NCBI RefSeq assembly: GCF_002250655.1 | Contig: NZ_NOZR01000032.1 | Coordinates: forward strand, 1 to 64,000 | DNA: 64,000 nt | DNA from: Mycolicibacterium sphagni | Lineage (GTDB): Bacteria > Actinomycetota > Actinomycetes > Mycobacteriales > Mycobacteriaceae | Direction of reading: 5' to 3' | Position numbers and translations under genes: made by a program | The notes under the pieces: generated by a model | Told to the model about the DNA's origin: nothing | Seen by the model: only the letters and a program-made list of their open reading frames with translations | Database searches by the model: none | Part shown: in pieces, positions 17,573 through 25,971 of the stretch | How positions within the stretch are numbered: the stretch's first letter is position 1 | Layout of the letters: each line of letters starts with the position of its first letter

Positions 17573-18043
17573 TCAGCCGTGGCCGCGGTGGTCCTCTTGG
17601 CTCAGGTAGTCGCGAGCCATCACGGCCACATGCTCGGGCAGTTGTCCGCTGGCCACGTCGGCCAGACTGGTTTCCTCCAACACTGAGCGCATGCTGGCGC
17701 GCAGTGCCCGCCATACGTCGGTCAAGGCCGCCGTCGGCCCGCTGTAGGGCAAGTCCCCCAGGCCGATGTCGCGCACGCTGGCCAGCGGCCCGTCGATGCA
17801 GCGCAGCACGTCGGCGATGCTGATCTCGGCGGCCGGACGACCCAGCTCGTAGCCCCCGTCACGGCCGCGATGGCTACGAACCAGCCGGTCGGTGCGCAAG
17901 TCCGAGAGGATGTCGACAAGGAATTGCGCGGGGATGCCCTGGGCCTTGGCCAAATCCTCGGTCTTGACCAGCGCGCCGGTGTCGACGGATGCCAGCTGTG
18001 TCATGGCGCGGACGGCATACTCGGCCTTCGCTGACATCCGCAT
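17573..18043 (-). CDS. Rrf2 family transcriptional regulator
   Basis: 156 residues. The winged helix at the N-terminus has the Rrf2 pattern MRMSAKAEYAVRAMTQLA, then IPAQFLVDILSDLRTDRLVRSHRGRDGGYELGRPAAEIS. Only one Cys is seen in the sensor half (VLRCIDGP), so it lacks the three-Cys cluster of IscR and may sense something other than an Fe-S cluster. M. tuberculosis has an Rrf2 gene, Rv1287, next to cysN. Here the Rrf2 gene is about 4 kb from the cys operon, so it may be the same regulator displaced. Confidence 0.82.
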   Translation of the reverse strand: MRMSAKAEYAVRAMTQLASVDTGALVKTEDLAKAQGIPAQFLVDILSDLRTDRLVRSHRGRDGGYELGRPAAEISIADVLRCIDGPLASVRDIGLGDLPYSGPTAALTDVWRALRASMRSVLEETSLADVASGQLPEHVAVMARDYLSQEDHRGHG

Positions 18044-18067
18044 GCCGCGAATTCTGCCACTGTGCGG

Positions 18068-19093
18068 CTAGTGGTGATGCGGCCGATGTGGCGTGATCGC
18101 CTTGCGCAGGACATCGCCGAGGCGCTGCAGCGAGGTCCGCGCCTGGTTCAGAGATGCCGCGCCGCGCTGCCGCAACCCGGCGTGCGCGGCCTCCTTGCGC
18201 GGCACAGCCTTGTTGCCGTTAGTCAGATCGGTGCCGCCGTTGACCGTCGTCGGCTTGGGTGCGTCCCGTTCCGACGTGGTGGCCGCGGCCGGCTGGGTGG
18301 TGACCGCCGAGCCCCTGCGGTGCCCCAGTAGAGCCCGCGGCGACCTCGGGATTGCGCTCACCGCAGTCCGGACGGCCTGGGTTTTCGGCGGGTGCTGCAC
18401 GGGCCGCCTCAGCAGATCGGCCAGCTCGGTGAGCCGCTGACGCACAGCCGCGCGAATCGCTTCGACGGTGGTCAGTGGCGCGCCGAGCGGTGTCGCCACC
18501 GCGCGCAGGGCTGCGCTGATGGCGGAGTCCACGTCACCGTGGGAGAGCAAGGTCAGGGTGTCCGACATGAGCTTGGGTTCGGCCGCGCCCATCGTGCCGG
18601 CCGCGACGGTTGCTTCGACGACCTCCGTGCTCACGTACCCGACATAGTCGGCGACCGACGTCACCGCGTGCTGCAACCGGAGGTCGTCGATGACGGGGGC
18701 GGACACCGTGGCGGCCGGCTTCGTCACCGGCTCAACGCTGAGCAGGTCGGCGACCGCCGCGGGCGACACGTGCGGCGCCGGGAGGGGCGTCGCGTCCACC
18801 GCCTCGTCCAGGAACGCTTTCTCCACCGCCGCGCCGCTGAACAGAGTCACGTCCGCCACAGCCCCGGCGAGCAATTTCTTGAAGGGGGTCGCCGGGCTCG
18901 ACGCGGCGGAGTCTTGCGCGATCGCTTCCAACAAGGCCCGGTCAAGAGCCGCCGGGGACGCACTGCCGGCCGAGAGCTTCACCGCGGGCACACGAGCGTC
19001 CGACGGCGGTGCTGACACCGGATTGGCAACCACGACTGTCGCACCGACCAGCGCCACTCCGGTGGTGAAAATCGCACCAATCCCGCGCCGCAA
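18068..19093 (-). CDS. Secreted alanine-rich protein with a basic tail, unknown function
   Basis: 341 residues starting at TTG 19093, with AGGAGGGAG 8 bases upstream. A signal peptide (MRRGIGAIFTTGVALVGATVVVA, then PVSAPP) is followed by a low-complexity Ala/Val/Pro region of predicted helices. The C-terminal third (about 225-341) is strongly basic and ends in HRPHHH. I recognise no enzymatic motif. It resembles the loosely conserved exported proteins common in environmental mycobacteria. Its promoter carries the same phased repeat as the next gene (19287-20426), so both probably respond to one signal. Confidence 0.7.
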   Translation of the reverse strand: MRRGIGAIFTTGVALVGATVVVANPVSAPPSDARVPAVKLSAGSASPAALDRALLEAIAQDSAASSPATPFKKLLAGAVADVTLFSGAAVEKAFLDEAVDATPLPAPHVSPAAVADLLSVEPVTKPAATVSAPVIDDLRLQHAVTSVADYVGYVSTEVVEATVAAGTMGAAEPKLMSDTLTLLSHGDVDSAISAALRAVATPLGAPLTTVEAIRAAVRQRLTELADLLRRPVQHPPKTQAVRTAVSAIPRSPRALLGHRRGSAVTTQPAAATTSERDAPKPTTVNGGTDLTNGNKAVPRKEAAHAGLRQRGAASLNQARTSLQRLGDVLRKAITPHRPHHH

Positions 19094-19130
19094 CGTGTGC
19101 TCCCTCCTGGCTATTCCAGGGCATTGCCAG

Positions 19131-19157
19131 CTTAAGAATACCTGAGAGAAAGCTAAG
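19131..19157 (-). promoter_or_regulatory. Triple direct-repeat operator of the 18068-19093 gene
   Basis: Read on the gene's strand: CTTAGC (19157-19152), CTCAGG (19146-19141) and CTTAAG (19136-19131), spaced 11 and 10 bp. The last repeat ends 38 bases from the start codon. The 27-base block matches the one before the 19287-20426 gene at 20 of 27 positions, with the same spacing. OmpR/PhoB-type response regulators bind direct repeats with this helical phasing; that assignment is inferred. Confidence 0.6.
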
Positions 19158-19217
19158 AGAGGAGTCCCAATTTTGGGACGGTGAATTCACCGAATTTGAC
19201 GTGGATGAAAAGCGAAG

Positions 19218-19249
19218 TGCCCCTCCTCTTTGTACAAAAGGAAGGGCAC
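19218..19249 (-). terminator. Hairpin terminator between the two secreted-protein genes
   Basis: GTGCCC...GGGCAC outer arms continue into a pyrimidine/purine stem (CTCCTCTTT against AAAAGGAAG) with a few mismatches around GTAC. On the minus strand it follows the stop at 19287 by 38 bases and is followed by CTTTTC. The two secreted-protein genes are therefore probably separate transcription units. Confidence 0.6.
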
Positions 19250-19286
19250 CCGCCCGTGTACTGGATTACGGGGCAGACTTGCCGGC

Positions 19287-20426
19287 CTAAGACTTGCCAG
19301 CTGCCCTCTTGGAACCCGCAACACCATGGTTGCTACCGGTGTTGGTCGAGGCGCTCTTGGCGTGACTGCCTCCTGCGTTGCCACCGCCCGAGTTCCCGTT
19401 GCTGGCACCGGCAGCCGACGAATCCTGCACGGCCGCGGCCCGCAGCGCCGACGATGACGGGGAAGCGCTCTGCACGGCCGCGGACGGCGGCGGAACGGGC
19501 GGGGCCGATCCGGTCTGCGACAGCGCGTTCGCAATGCCCTTGACAGCGGCCTGAATCTCACCGCGAATGCTCGGCACAACCGTTGCTGGCCCGGTCTGCA
19601 CACCAGCACCGACGGTCAGGTTGAGCATCGTGCCCGGGATCCCGTTCGGCCCAAGGAATCCGTCAACAGCGGCGTTCCACGCCTGCACCGCATTCCCGGC
19701 CGCCACGCCGGCGATCACGTTCTGGATGACCGTACTGAACGCGGTACCGAGCACCGTTGCTTGCCCAATGGAGCTCTGGACAACCAGGTTCACCAGCGTG
19801 GGAACCGCCGAGAGCAGGGCTGTTCCCCTGGCGACCGCGTTGTCCAGCATGTAGTTACCCGCAGCCAGGGCGGTCTGGCCAGCCGCCACGAACGGAGTCA
19901 CGATCGCGGTTTGCAACGTCGTGATGGCGCCGGCGATATCCCCCGACAGTGCCTGCTGCGTGGCCGTGACGAATGCCCCGGGCAGGTTCCACAACGCTTC
20001 GCTGGCGATCAACGCGATAGTCGTCGCGGCGTTCGCCGTGCTCTCCAGCGAGGCCGACCCGTTGTAACCGAGTTGGCTGATGATCGGCAAGTGGTCGTTG
20101 ATCACCTGCGGGAGCAAACCGACGGCGTTGAATCCGTAGCCTGCTTTGATCACGGCGACGCCGCCGGCATCGAGAATCCCGCCGAGGGCGGTGTAGCCAG
20201 CAGTCGTGTTATCGGCGCTGAGCACCCACTGATTGAGGGAGTTCAGAGTGCCGATGAGTTCCGACAGCGGGCTGTCGAAGCCCGCGATTGCGATGTCGGT
20301 GACCGACGAGATCCGCAGGTCGGGCAAGGCGAGATTGGCCGGAGTTACCGGCGTCATTGCGATGGCACTGGCGCCGACGACCGCGGCAGTTCCGGCAATA
20401 AGTTGTGAACGTAAGGAGATTTGCAT
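19287..20426 (-). CDS. Secreted alanine/serine-rich protein, unknown function
   Basis: 379 residues from ATG 20426, which has AGAAGGGG upstream; a longer reading frame is rejected for lack of such a site. The signal peptide is MQISLRSQLIAGTAAVVGASAIA. The mature part has long Ala/Val/Leu-rich helices (for example AAGQTALAAGNYMLDNAVARGTAL, about 185-208). It ends in a Ser/Gly/Asn-rich low-complexity tail of about 70 residues. The overall style recalls PE/PPE-like exported mycobacterial proteins, but no PE, PPE or other known domain is visible. Its promoter shares the triple repeat with the downstream neighbour. Confidence 0.7.
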   Translation of the reverse strand: MQISLRSQLIAGTAAVVGASAIAMTPVTPANLALPDLRISSVTDIAIAGFDSPLSELIGTLNSLNQWVLSADNTTAGYTALGGILDAGGVAVIKAGYGFNAVGLLPQVINDHLPIISQLGYNGSASLESTANAATTIALIASEALWNLPGAFVTATQQALSGDIAGAITTLQTAIVTPFVAAGQTALAAGNYMLDNAVARGTALLSAVPTLVNLVVQSSIGQATVLGTAFSTVIQNVIAGVAAGNAVQAWNAAVDGFLGPNGIPGTMLNLTVGAGVQTGPATVVPSIRGEIQAAVKGIANALSQTGSAPPVPPPSAAVQSASPSSSALRAAAVQDSSAAGASNGNSGGGNAGGSHAKSASTNTGSNHGVAGSKRAAGKS

Positions 20427-20462
20427 TTCAACCCCTTCTGGGCATGGACAAATACTGATGAA

Positions 20463-20489
20463 CCTGAACATACCTGAGAAAAACCTGAG
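20463..20489 (-). promoter_or_regulatory. Triple direct-repeat operator of the 19287-20426 gene
   Basis: On the gene's strand: CTCAGG (20489-20484), CTCAGG (20478-20473) and TTCAGG (20468-20463), spaced 11 and 10 bp. The last ends 37 bases from the ATG. Spacing and distance match the other secreted-protein gene almost exactly. Confidence 0.65.
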
Positions 20490-20744
20490 GAAGGGCGATA
20501 TTGACGCATTCGCCCGTAAATATTTCTTGGATGGCAGTCAAAATTCTGCTGGGTTAACTTCCAGTTAACTGACTAATTACCATCGAACTGGGCAAAGGCT
20601 GGCACACCGGGCCTGCCAGCAATTTTTGGTCGGTTCGCCACCGCACGGGTGCCACTTGGGTCAGCGCGCATTAGCACCGCTAGGACACGCGACTTTCTCA
20701 GATTGCGAGGCGATTTTTCTCAGGTAAGCCCTACGAAGTGCACG
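20490..20744. other. Intergenic region with an inverted third copy of the repeat
   Basis: No gene is seen. At 20697-20701 and 20719-20724 the plus strand has CTCAG and CTCAGG, 22 bp (two helical turns) apart. The 13 bases TTTTTCTCAGGTA (20714-20726) are identical to the minus strand of the operator at 20463-20489. Two GTTAAC palindromes stand close together near 20553-20570. Confidence 0.5.
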
Positions 20745-21347
20745 TCAGCTGGGGATTGCAGCCGAATCCGGCGCCACGACAGCGAACAGGTCCGCTATCC
20801 CGGCGAGGCTGGCTGCCTGCAACGCCGATGCCGGCACGGGCGCGGCCGGGTCGGGACCTGGCAACGACCGCGTGGCCGTGGCAGCGGCCACGACAGTCGG
20901 CGCGTAGCCCAGATTGAATGCTCCTCTGGCTGTCGAGTTCACGCACATGTGCGTCATGAAGCCGGCGATGATCAGGTTCTCGGTGCCGACATCCTTGAGG
21001 CGTTCCTCAAGTGGCGTCTGCACGAACGAGTTCGGGTAGTTCTTGACCACCACCGGTTCACCATCACGAGGCGCAACCCGATCGACGATGGCACCGCTCT
21101 CGCCGGTGATGTCGTAAAGCGAGCCGGGGCCGTCGTCGTGCTGGATGTGGATGACGGGGATGCCCGTCGACCGGGCGCGGTCCAGCAATAACGCGGCCTC
21201 GTCCAGCGCAGCCTGCACACCTTCGAGCTCCATGACACCGTGTGTATAGGTGTTCTGGCAATCGATCAGGATCAGGGTCGACGCAGCCAGGCTCGGCGGT
21301 TCGAGGGGCAGCCCCGCGATCGCGCGCAGGGTCGTGAGTTCACTCAT
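20745..21347 (-). CDS. Isochorismatase-family cysteine hydrolase
   Basis: 200 residues, with the catalytic triad visible: Asp in LILIDCQN (about 29), Lys in VVVKNYPNSF (about 102) and Cys in MTHMCVNST (about 134). The family hydrolyses isochorismate, nicotinamide or related amides. The substrate is unknown. It follows cysQ with a 9-base gap on the same strand, so it appears to be the fourth gene of the sulfate-activation operon. That is an unusual place for this family. Confidence 0.85.
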   Translation of the reverse strand: MSELTTLRAIAGLPLEPPSLAASTLILIDCQNTYTHGVMELEGVQAALDEAALLLDRARSTGIPVIHIQHDDGPGSLYDITGESGAIVDRVAPRDGEPVVVKNYPNSFVQTPLEERLKDVGTENLIIAGFMTHMCVNSTARGAFNLGYAPTVVAAATATRSLPGPDPAAPVPASALQAASLAGIADLFAVVAPDSAAIPS

Positions 21348-21356
21348 GGCGCAACG

Positions 21357-22085
21357 CTACTGCGTTGCCGCCAGCACCGCCTCAGCGTATTCCGGCCGGC
21401 ACACCACGACGTCAGGCAGCAGTGGGTCGGGACGGTTGTACTGGAGCGCAGATCCATCGATGCGCGAGGTGTGCAACCCAGCGGCACGGGCGACGGCCAC
21501 CGGAGCGGCCGAATCCCACTCGTACTGGCCGCCGGCGTGCACGTAGACATCCGCCAGACCTTGCACCACTGCCGCGACTTTCGCTCCGGCAGAACCCATT
21601 TCGACCAGCACGCCGTTCAGGGCATCCCGCACCTGCAGCGCGACCGCGGGGGGTCGGGTCCGCGACACCACGATGCGCGGCACTGCCGGGGCGGGCGGCG
21701 GTGCCGGCACCGTCGGTGTGGCAAGCGTGATGGCCTGAGCCGGAAGCGCCACCGCCCCGGCGATCAGTTCCCCGTCCTGCCACAACGCCACATGCACGGC
21801 CCAGTCTTCGCGGTCGAGTTCGGAGAACTCGCGGGTGCCGTCGAGCGGGTCGACGATCCACACCCGGTTACTGCGCAGCCGGACCGGGTCGTCGGCGCCC
21901 TCCTCGGAGAGCACCGCGTCATCGGGGCGCGCTTTGGCCAGCGCCTCCATCAAGTAATCGTGAGACCGCTTGTCGCCAGCTGCTTTTCGCTCCGCGCCTG
22001 ACGCATCGGCCAGTTCGGCGCGGACGCCCAGCAGCAGCTGGCCCGCCTGGGTGGCCAGCGTGGCCGCTAGTTCGTGGTCGCTCAC
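21357..22085 (-). CDS. cysQ: 3'(2'),5'-bisphosphate nucleotidase CysQ
   Basis: 242 residues, inositol-monophosphatase fold. Metal-binding motifs LSEEG (about 69), DPLDGTREF (about 88) and WDSAAP (about 201) are intact. It removes the 3'-phosphate from PAP or PAPS, relieving product inhibition downstream of sulfate activation. Its start overlaps the cysNC stop by 4 bases, so the two are coupled. In M. tuberculosis cysQ (Rv2131c) is, as I recall, not at the cysDN locus; here it is in the operon. Confidence 0.92.
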   Translation of the reverse strand: MSDHELAATLATQAGQLLLGVRAELADASGAERKAAGDKRSHDYLMEALAKARPDDAVLSEEGADDPVRLRSNRVWIVDPLDGTREFSELDREDWAVHVALWQDGELIAGAVALPAQAITLATPTVPAPPPAPAVPRIVVSRTRPPAVALQVRDALNGVLVEMGSAGAKVAAVVQGLADVYVHAGGQYEWDSAAPVAVARAAGLHTSRIDGSALQYNRPDPLLPDVVVCRPEYAEAVLAATQ

Positions 22086-23932
22086 TGCTGACCCTCCAAC
22101 AGGTCCACGACCTGCTGGGCCAGCTCGTCGCAGCTGTAGTCCGGCGTCAGCCGCAGATCAGGACTCTTCGGTCGTTGGTAGGGGCTGTCGATTCCGGTGA
22201 AGTGGGTGATCTCCCCAGCGCGGGCCTTGGCATAGAGCCCCTTGGGGTCGCGGCGCTCGCAGTCTTCCAGAGGAGTGTCGATGAAAACCTCGAAGAACTC
22301 GACATCCTGATCGGCGTGCACCTTGCGAGCCAGCTCTCGGTGTTCCTCCAACGGACTGATCACCGGCACCAGCACCGTCAGACCGGCATCGGCCATCAGC
22401 GTGGCGATGTGGGCCAGCCGGCGCAAGTTCTCGGCACGATCGGCCATCGAGAAGCCCAGGTCGGCGTTGAGTCCGTGACGCAGGTTGTCACCGTCGAGAA
22501 TGTAAGCGGGGCAACCATGTTCGAGCAGCTTCTGCTCCACCAGCACCGCAACCGACGACTTACCGGACCCGGACAGGCCGGTGAACCACAGTGTGCGCCC
22601 CTTGGTGAGCCGCTCACCGGCACTAACCAGCGACTGATGGCGCACCGTGTTCGGCGACGCGGTACGGCTGGCCGCCGGAGCGGTATCGCGGACCATGCCC
22701 GCGGCGACCGTCACGTTGGTGTCGGCGTCGATCAGGATGAACGACCCGGTGGCCGCGTTGCGGGAGTATTCGTCGAGTAGCAGCGGCACCTGCGTGCGTA
22801 GGGTTACGCGGCCGAGTTCGTTGAGCTTCAACGCCGTTGCGCTCTTGTCCCGGTGCAGGGTGTTGACGTCCAGGCGATAGTCCAGACCACCCACTCGAGC
22901 CCGCGTGGTGCGGGTGGTGTGCTTGATGATGTAGTCGCGGCCGGGCTCCAGAGCGGTGTCGTCGGCCATCCAACACACCATGGCGTCGAACTCCTTCGTC
23001 GGCGTTGGCTGATTCTGCGGCCGGGCCAATAGATCACCGCGTGAGATATCGATATCGTCAGCCAGGCTGATCGACACCGCCATCGGCGGGAACGCCTCCT
23101 CGACAGGCCCGGTGGGGCCGTCGATCGTGGTGATGCGACTGGTTTTTCCGCTTGGGAGCACGACGATCTCGTCGCCGGGGCGCATCACGCCGCTGGCGAC
23201 GGTGCCGGCATAGCTGCGGTGATCGGCATGTTCGAGGGTCTGCGGCCGGATCACGTACTGCACCGGGAAACGGACGTCGACCAGGTTGCGATCGCCGGCG
23301 ATATAGACGTCCTCGAGATGACTGAGCAGCGGCGGTCCGTCATACCAGGGCGCCTTGTCCGACTTGGTGACCACGTTGTCGCCGTTGAGCGCCGACATCG
23401 GGATGGTGGTGACGTCGTGGATGTCCAGCCGGGCGGCAAAAGCGTGGAACTCCTCGCGGATCCACTCGAAACGCTCACGGTCCCAATCGATGAGGTCCAT
23501 CTTGTTGACCGCCAGCACCACGTGTTGCACGCCGAGCAGGGAGGCCAGGAACGCGTGCCTGCGGGACTGCTCGAGCAACCCGTGGCGGGCGTCGACGAGC
23601 ACGATCACCAGCTGCGCGGTCGAGGTCCCGGTGACCATGTTGCGGGTGTACTGGATGTGTCCCGGGGTGTCGGCAATGATGAATTTCCGCTTGGCCGTGG
23701 CGAAATAGCGGTAGGCGACATCGATGGTGATGCCCTGCTCCCGCTCGGAACGCAGCCCGTCGGTCACCAACGCCAGGTCGGTGTAGTCATTACCGCGCTC
23801 CCGCGAGGTCCGCTCGACGGCGGCCAGCTGGTCTTCCATTACGGCTTTCGAGTCGTACAGCAGCCGGCCGATCAGGGTCGACTTGCCGTCATCGACCGAA
23901 CCCGCGGTCGCAATGCGCAATAGCGTCGCCAT
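22082..23932 (-). CDS. cysNC: Bifunctional sulfate adenylyltransferase large subunit / APS kinase
   Basis: 616 residues. The CysN GTPase half has GSVDDGKST (about 11), the switch DTPGH and the NKMD guanine motif. Its beta-barrel domains run to about 430. The CysC half starts near 440 with the P-loop GLSGSGKSS and contains DGDNLRHGLN and SPLEEHR. With CysD it makes APS from ATP and sulfate, and the CysC half phosphorylates APS to PAPS. The ATG shares one base with the cysD stop (TGATG). Confidence 0.95.
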   Translation of the reverse strand: MATLLRIATAGSVDDGKSTLIGRLLYDSKAVMEDQLAAVERTSRERGNDYTDLALVTDGLRSEREQGITIDVAYRYFATAKRKFIIADTPGHIQYTRNMVTGTSTAQLVIVLVDARHGLLEQSRRHAFLASLLGVQHVVLAVNKMDLIDWDRERFEWIREEFHAFAARLDIHDVTTIPMSALNGDNVVTKSDKAPWYDGPPLLSHLEDVYIAGDRNLVDVRFPVQYVIRPQTLEHADHRSYAGTVASGVMRPGDEIVVLPSGKTSRITTIDGPTGPVEEAFPPMAVSISLADDIDISRGDLLARPQNQPTPTKEFDAMVCWMADDTALEPGRDYIIKHTTRTTRARVGGLDYRLDVNTLHRDKSATALKLNELGRVTLRTQVPLLLDEYSRNAATGSFILIDADTNVTVAAGMVRDTAPAASRTASPNTVRHQSLVSAGERLTKGRTLWFTGLSGSGKSSVAVLVEQKLLEHGCPAYILDGDNLRHGLNADLGFSMADRAENLRRLAHIATLMADAGLTVLVPVISPLEEHRELARKVHADQDVEFFEVFIDTPLEDCERRDPKGLYAKARAGEITHFTGIDSPYQRPKSPDLRLTPDYSCDELAQQVVDLLEGQQ

Positions 23933-24861
23933 CAGAAGTAGCCCTCCCGCTTACGGTCTTCCATGCCAGCTTCGGAAATCCGGTCGTCGGCGCGAGTGGC
24001 GCCACGCTCGGTCAGCCGCGACAACGCGGTCTCGGCGATCACCTCGTCGACGGTGACGGCCGTGGACTCCACACAGCCGGTGCACGTCACGTCGCCGACG
24101 GTGCGGAACCGCACTGAGGTTTCGAACACCGGCTCGTCGGCAGCGGGCTGCATGTATTCGTGGACAGCCAACAGCATCCCGTCGCGCTGGAACACCGGAC
24201 GGGTGTGGGCGTAGTAGATCCCCGGCAGGGTGATCTCCTCGGCACCGATGTAGGCCCAGATGTCGTACTCGGTCCAGTTCGACAGTGGGAAGACGCGGAT
24301 GTGCTCGCCCTTGCGATGGCGTCCGTTGTAGATGTTCCACAGCTCGGGGCGCTGGGCCTTGGGGTCCCACTGACCGAACTCGTCGCGGAAGCTGAAGACC
24401 CGCTCTTTGGCGCGGGCCTTCTCCTCGTCGCGGCGGGCGCCGCCGAAGGCGGCATCGAACTTGTTCTCGCGGATCCCGCGCAACAGTGTGACGGTCTGCA
24501 GCGGGTTGCGCGACGGGCCGTTGTCCACGACGCGACCGGCTTCGATGTCTTCTTCCACACTGGCGACCACAAGCCGCAGGCCGTACTTGGCGACCAGTTC
24601 GTCGCGGGTCGCGATCACCTCGTCGAAGTTGTGACCGGTGTCGACGTGCATCACCGGGAACGGCAGTCGCCCGGGAGCGAAGGCCTTGATCGCCAGGTGC
24701 AGCATCACGATCGAGTCCTTGCCGCCGGAGAACAACAGCACCGGCCGTTCGAACTCGGCCGCGACCTCGCGGATGATGTGGATTGCCTCGGCCTCCAGCG
24801 ACCGTAGGTGGCTCAGCTCGTATTGCCCCGGTGTGGGGCTTTCGACCACCGGACTTGCCAT
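23932..24861 (-). CDS. cysD: Sulfate adenylyltransferase subunit 2
   Basis: 309 residues. The PP-loop LFSGGKDSIVML lies near residue 35 and the substrate region RNPLQTVTLLRGIRENKFDAAFGG follows. It forms the ATP sulfurylase with CysNC. The start at 24861 is chosen because ACGAGGAAACCA precedes it and it gives the family length. A frame open to 24942 runs through the promoter. First gene of the cysD-cysNC-cysQ-hydrolase operon. Confidence 0.94.
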   Translation of the reverse strand: MASPVVESPTPGQYELSHLRSLEAEAIHIIREVAAEFERPVLLFSGGKDSIVMLHLAIKAFAPGRLPFPVMHVDTGHNFDEVIATRDELVAKYGLRLVVASVEEDIEAGRVVDNGPSRNPLQTVTLLRGIRENKFDAAFGGARRDEEKARAKERVFSFRDEFGQWDPKAQRPELWNIYNGRHRKGEHIRVFPLSNWTEYDIWAYIGAEEITLPGIYYAHTRPVFQRDGMLLAVHEYMQPAADEPVFETSVRFRTVGDVTCTGCVESTAVTVDEVIAETALSRLTERGATRADDRISEAGMEDRKREGYF

Positions 24862-24913
24862 TGGTTTCCTCGTAAAGTTGGTAGGATTGACCATAATTAC
24901 AAAGCTAGCCTGG

Positions 24914-24942
24914 AATTTAGCGAGCCGGATAGCAGAAGTCAA
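24914..24942 (-). promoter_or_regulatory. Sigma-A-type promoter of the cys operon
   Basis: On the minus strand TTGACT (24942-24937), a 17-base spacer and TAAATT (24919-24914). Start of transcription would be near 24907, giving a leader of about 45 bases before cysD. It explains separate expression from canA. Confidence 0.65.
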
Positions 24943-25008
24943 TACTTAAGTGCAGATGCCATCACCGCAGGTCAGGCGACGATTCACAACCTTGCGGGGA
25001 AGGACGGC

Positions 25009-25500
25009 CTAGAGAACGACTTCGTTCAGCCGGCCGGTCGCCACGTCGAAGACGAAGCCGCGCAGCGACTCGTGCTTGGTGACGAACGGGCTGTTGGCGA
25101 TGCGACGCAGTGACTGGCGCACATCTTCTTCCAGATCAGAGAAGGCTTCGGCCGCCCATTCCGGCTTGATGCCGACCTCATCCTGGATATCGCGCTTGAA
25201 TCCGTCGTCGGTGAAAGTCAGCATGCCGCAGTCGGTGTGGTGGATAAGGATGATCTCTTTGGTGCCGAGCAGTCGCTGGCTGATGGCCAGCGACCGGATC
25301 TCATCGTGGGTGACTACGCCGCCGGCGTTCCGAATCACATGTGCCTCACCGTCTTTGAGGCCCAGGATCCGGTAGACGTCTAACCGCGCATCCATGCACG
25401 CCACCACAGCGACGTGCTTACTCGGCGGCAACGGCAGCGGCCCCGTGAAGTCCTTCGCGTATTCGACATTGTTGGCCAGGTATTCGTCGGTAACGCTCAC
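25009..25500 (-). CDS. canA: Beta-class carbonic anhydrase
   Basis: 163 residues, matching Rv1284 of M. tuberculosis in length and sequence landmarks. Zinc ligands are visible: Cys and Asp in ACMDARLD (about 35-37), His and Cys in HHTDCGML (about 88-91). It interconverts carbon dioxide and bicarbonate in the cytosol. The GTG start gives the family length; a frame open to 25698 has no homology. It lies upstream of cysD on the same strand, as in other mycobacteria, but with a separate promoter between. Confidence 0.93.
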   Translation of the reverse strand: MSVTDEYLANNVEYAKDFTGPLPLPPSKHVAVVACMDARLDVYRILGLKDGEAHVIRNAGGVVTHDEIRSLAISQRLLGTKEIILIHHTDCGMLTFTDDGFKRDIQDEVGIKPEWAAEAFSDLEEDVRQSLRRIANSPFVTKHESLRGFVFDVATGRLNEVVL

Positions 25501-25657
25501 TGCGCGATGGTAACTCGGGCCAAAGCCGCTGCCATCGTGAGCGATCAGGCTGATCCAAACTGGAAGCCTAAGGCGCTTCGCGCGGTTCCGGGGTGGTGCT
25601 GTGAGACCGAAACCTCTCGACGCCGCGCGAGTCGCTATACGCGCAGGCAACAGCCGG

Positions 25658-25861
25658 CTATCGGGGCTCCATACTCGGCTGCGGACTGGCCGACGCAATC
25701 GACGAGCTGGGCAGCGCCGGTGGTGAGGTGTGCGCGGTCGTCGGGCCGGGGCTCGTCGTCGTCGGCTCGATAGTGCTGCCCTTGTCCTGGCAGGCCGCCG
25801 TCAACGCCGAGAGCCCCACCAGTACCGTCGCCATCAATCGCCTGGGTGTGATGCCATTCAC
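25658..25861 (-). CDS. Small Thr/Pro/Ser-rich lipoprotein
   Basis: About 67 residues from GTG 25861. The N-terminal TPRRL, a hydrophobic core and the lipobox LTAAC mark a lipoprotein signal. The mature part is a short disordered chain rich in Thr, Ser and Pro. ATG 25834 is an alternative start but would lose the basic N-region. No family recognised. It lies between canA and the divergent opp operon. Confidence 0.5.
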   Translation of the reverse strand: MNGITPRRLMATVLVGLSALTAACQDKGSTIEPTTTSPGPTTAHTSPPALPSSSIASASPQPSMEPR

Positions 25862-25971
25862 CTCCGACTGCCTACCCGTGTTCTGTGGCGATAAACCCCC
25901 GGGTCCTCCCGTCGCTTTCCGCCGGCATCTCCTACCCTGTGCTGCATGCACCCTGCGGCCTGCGGCGTCCG

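Noticed and set aside
25501..25657. Sulfur-related riboswitch upstream of canA
   Set aside because: Some short complementary stretches are present, but no SAM or other known riboswitch core could be drawn.
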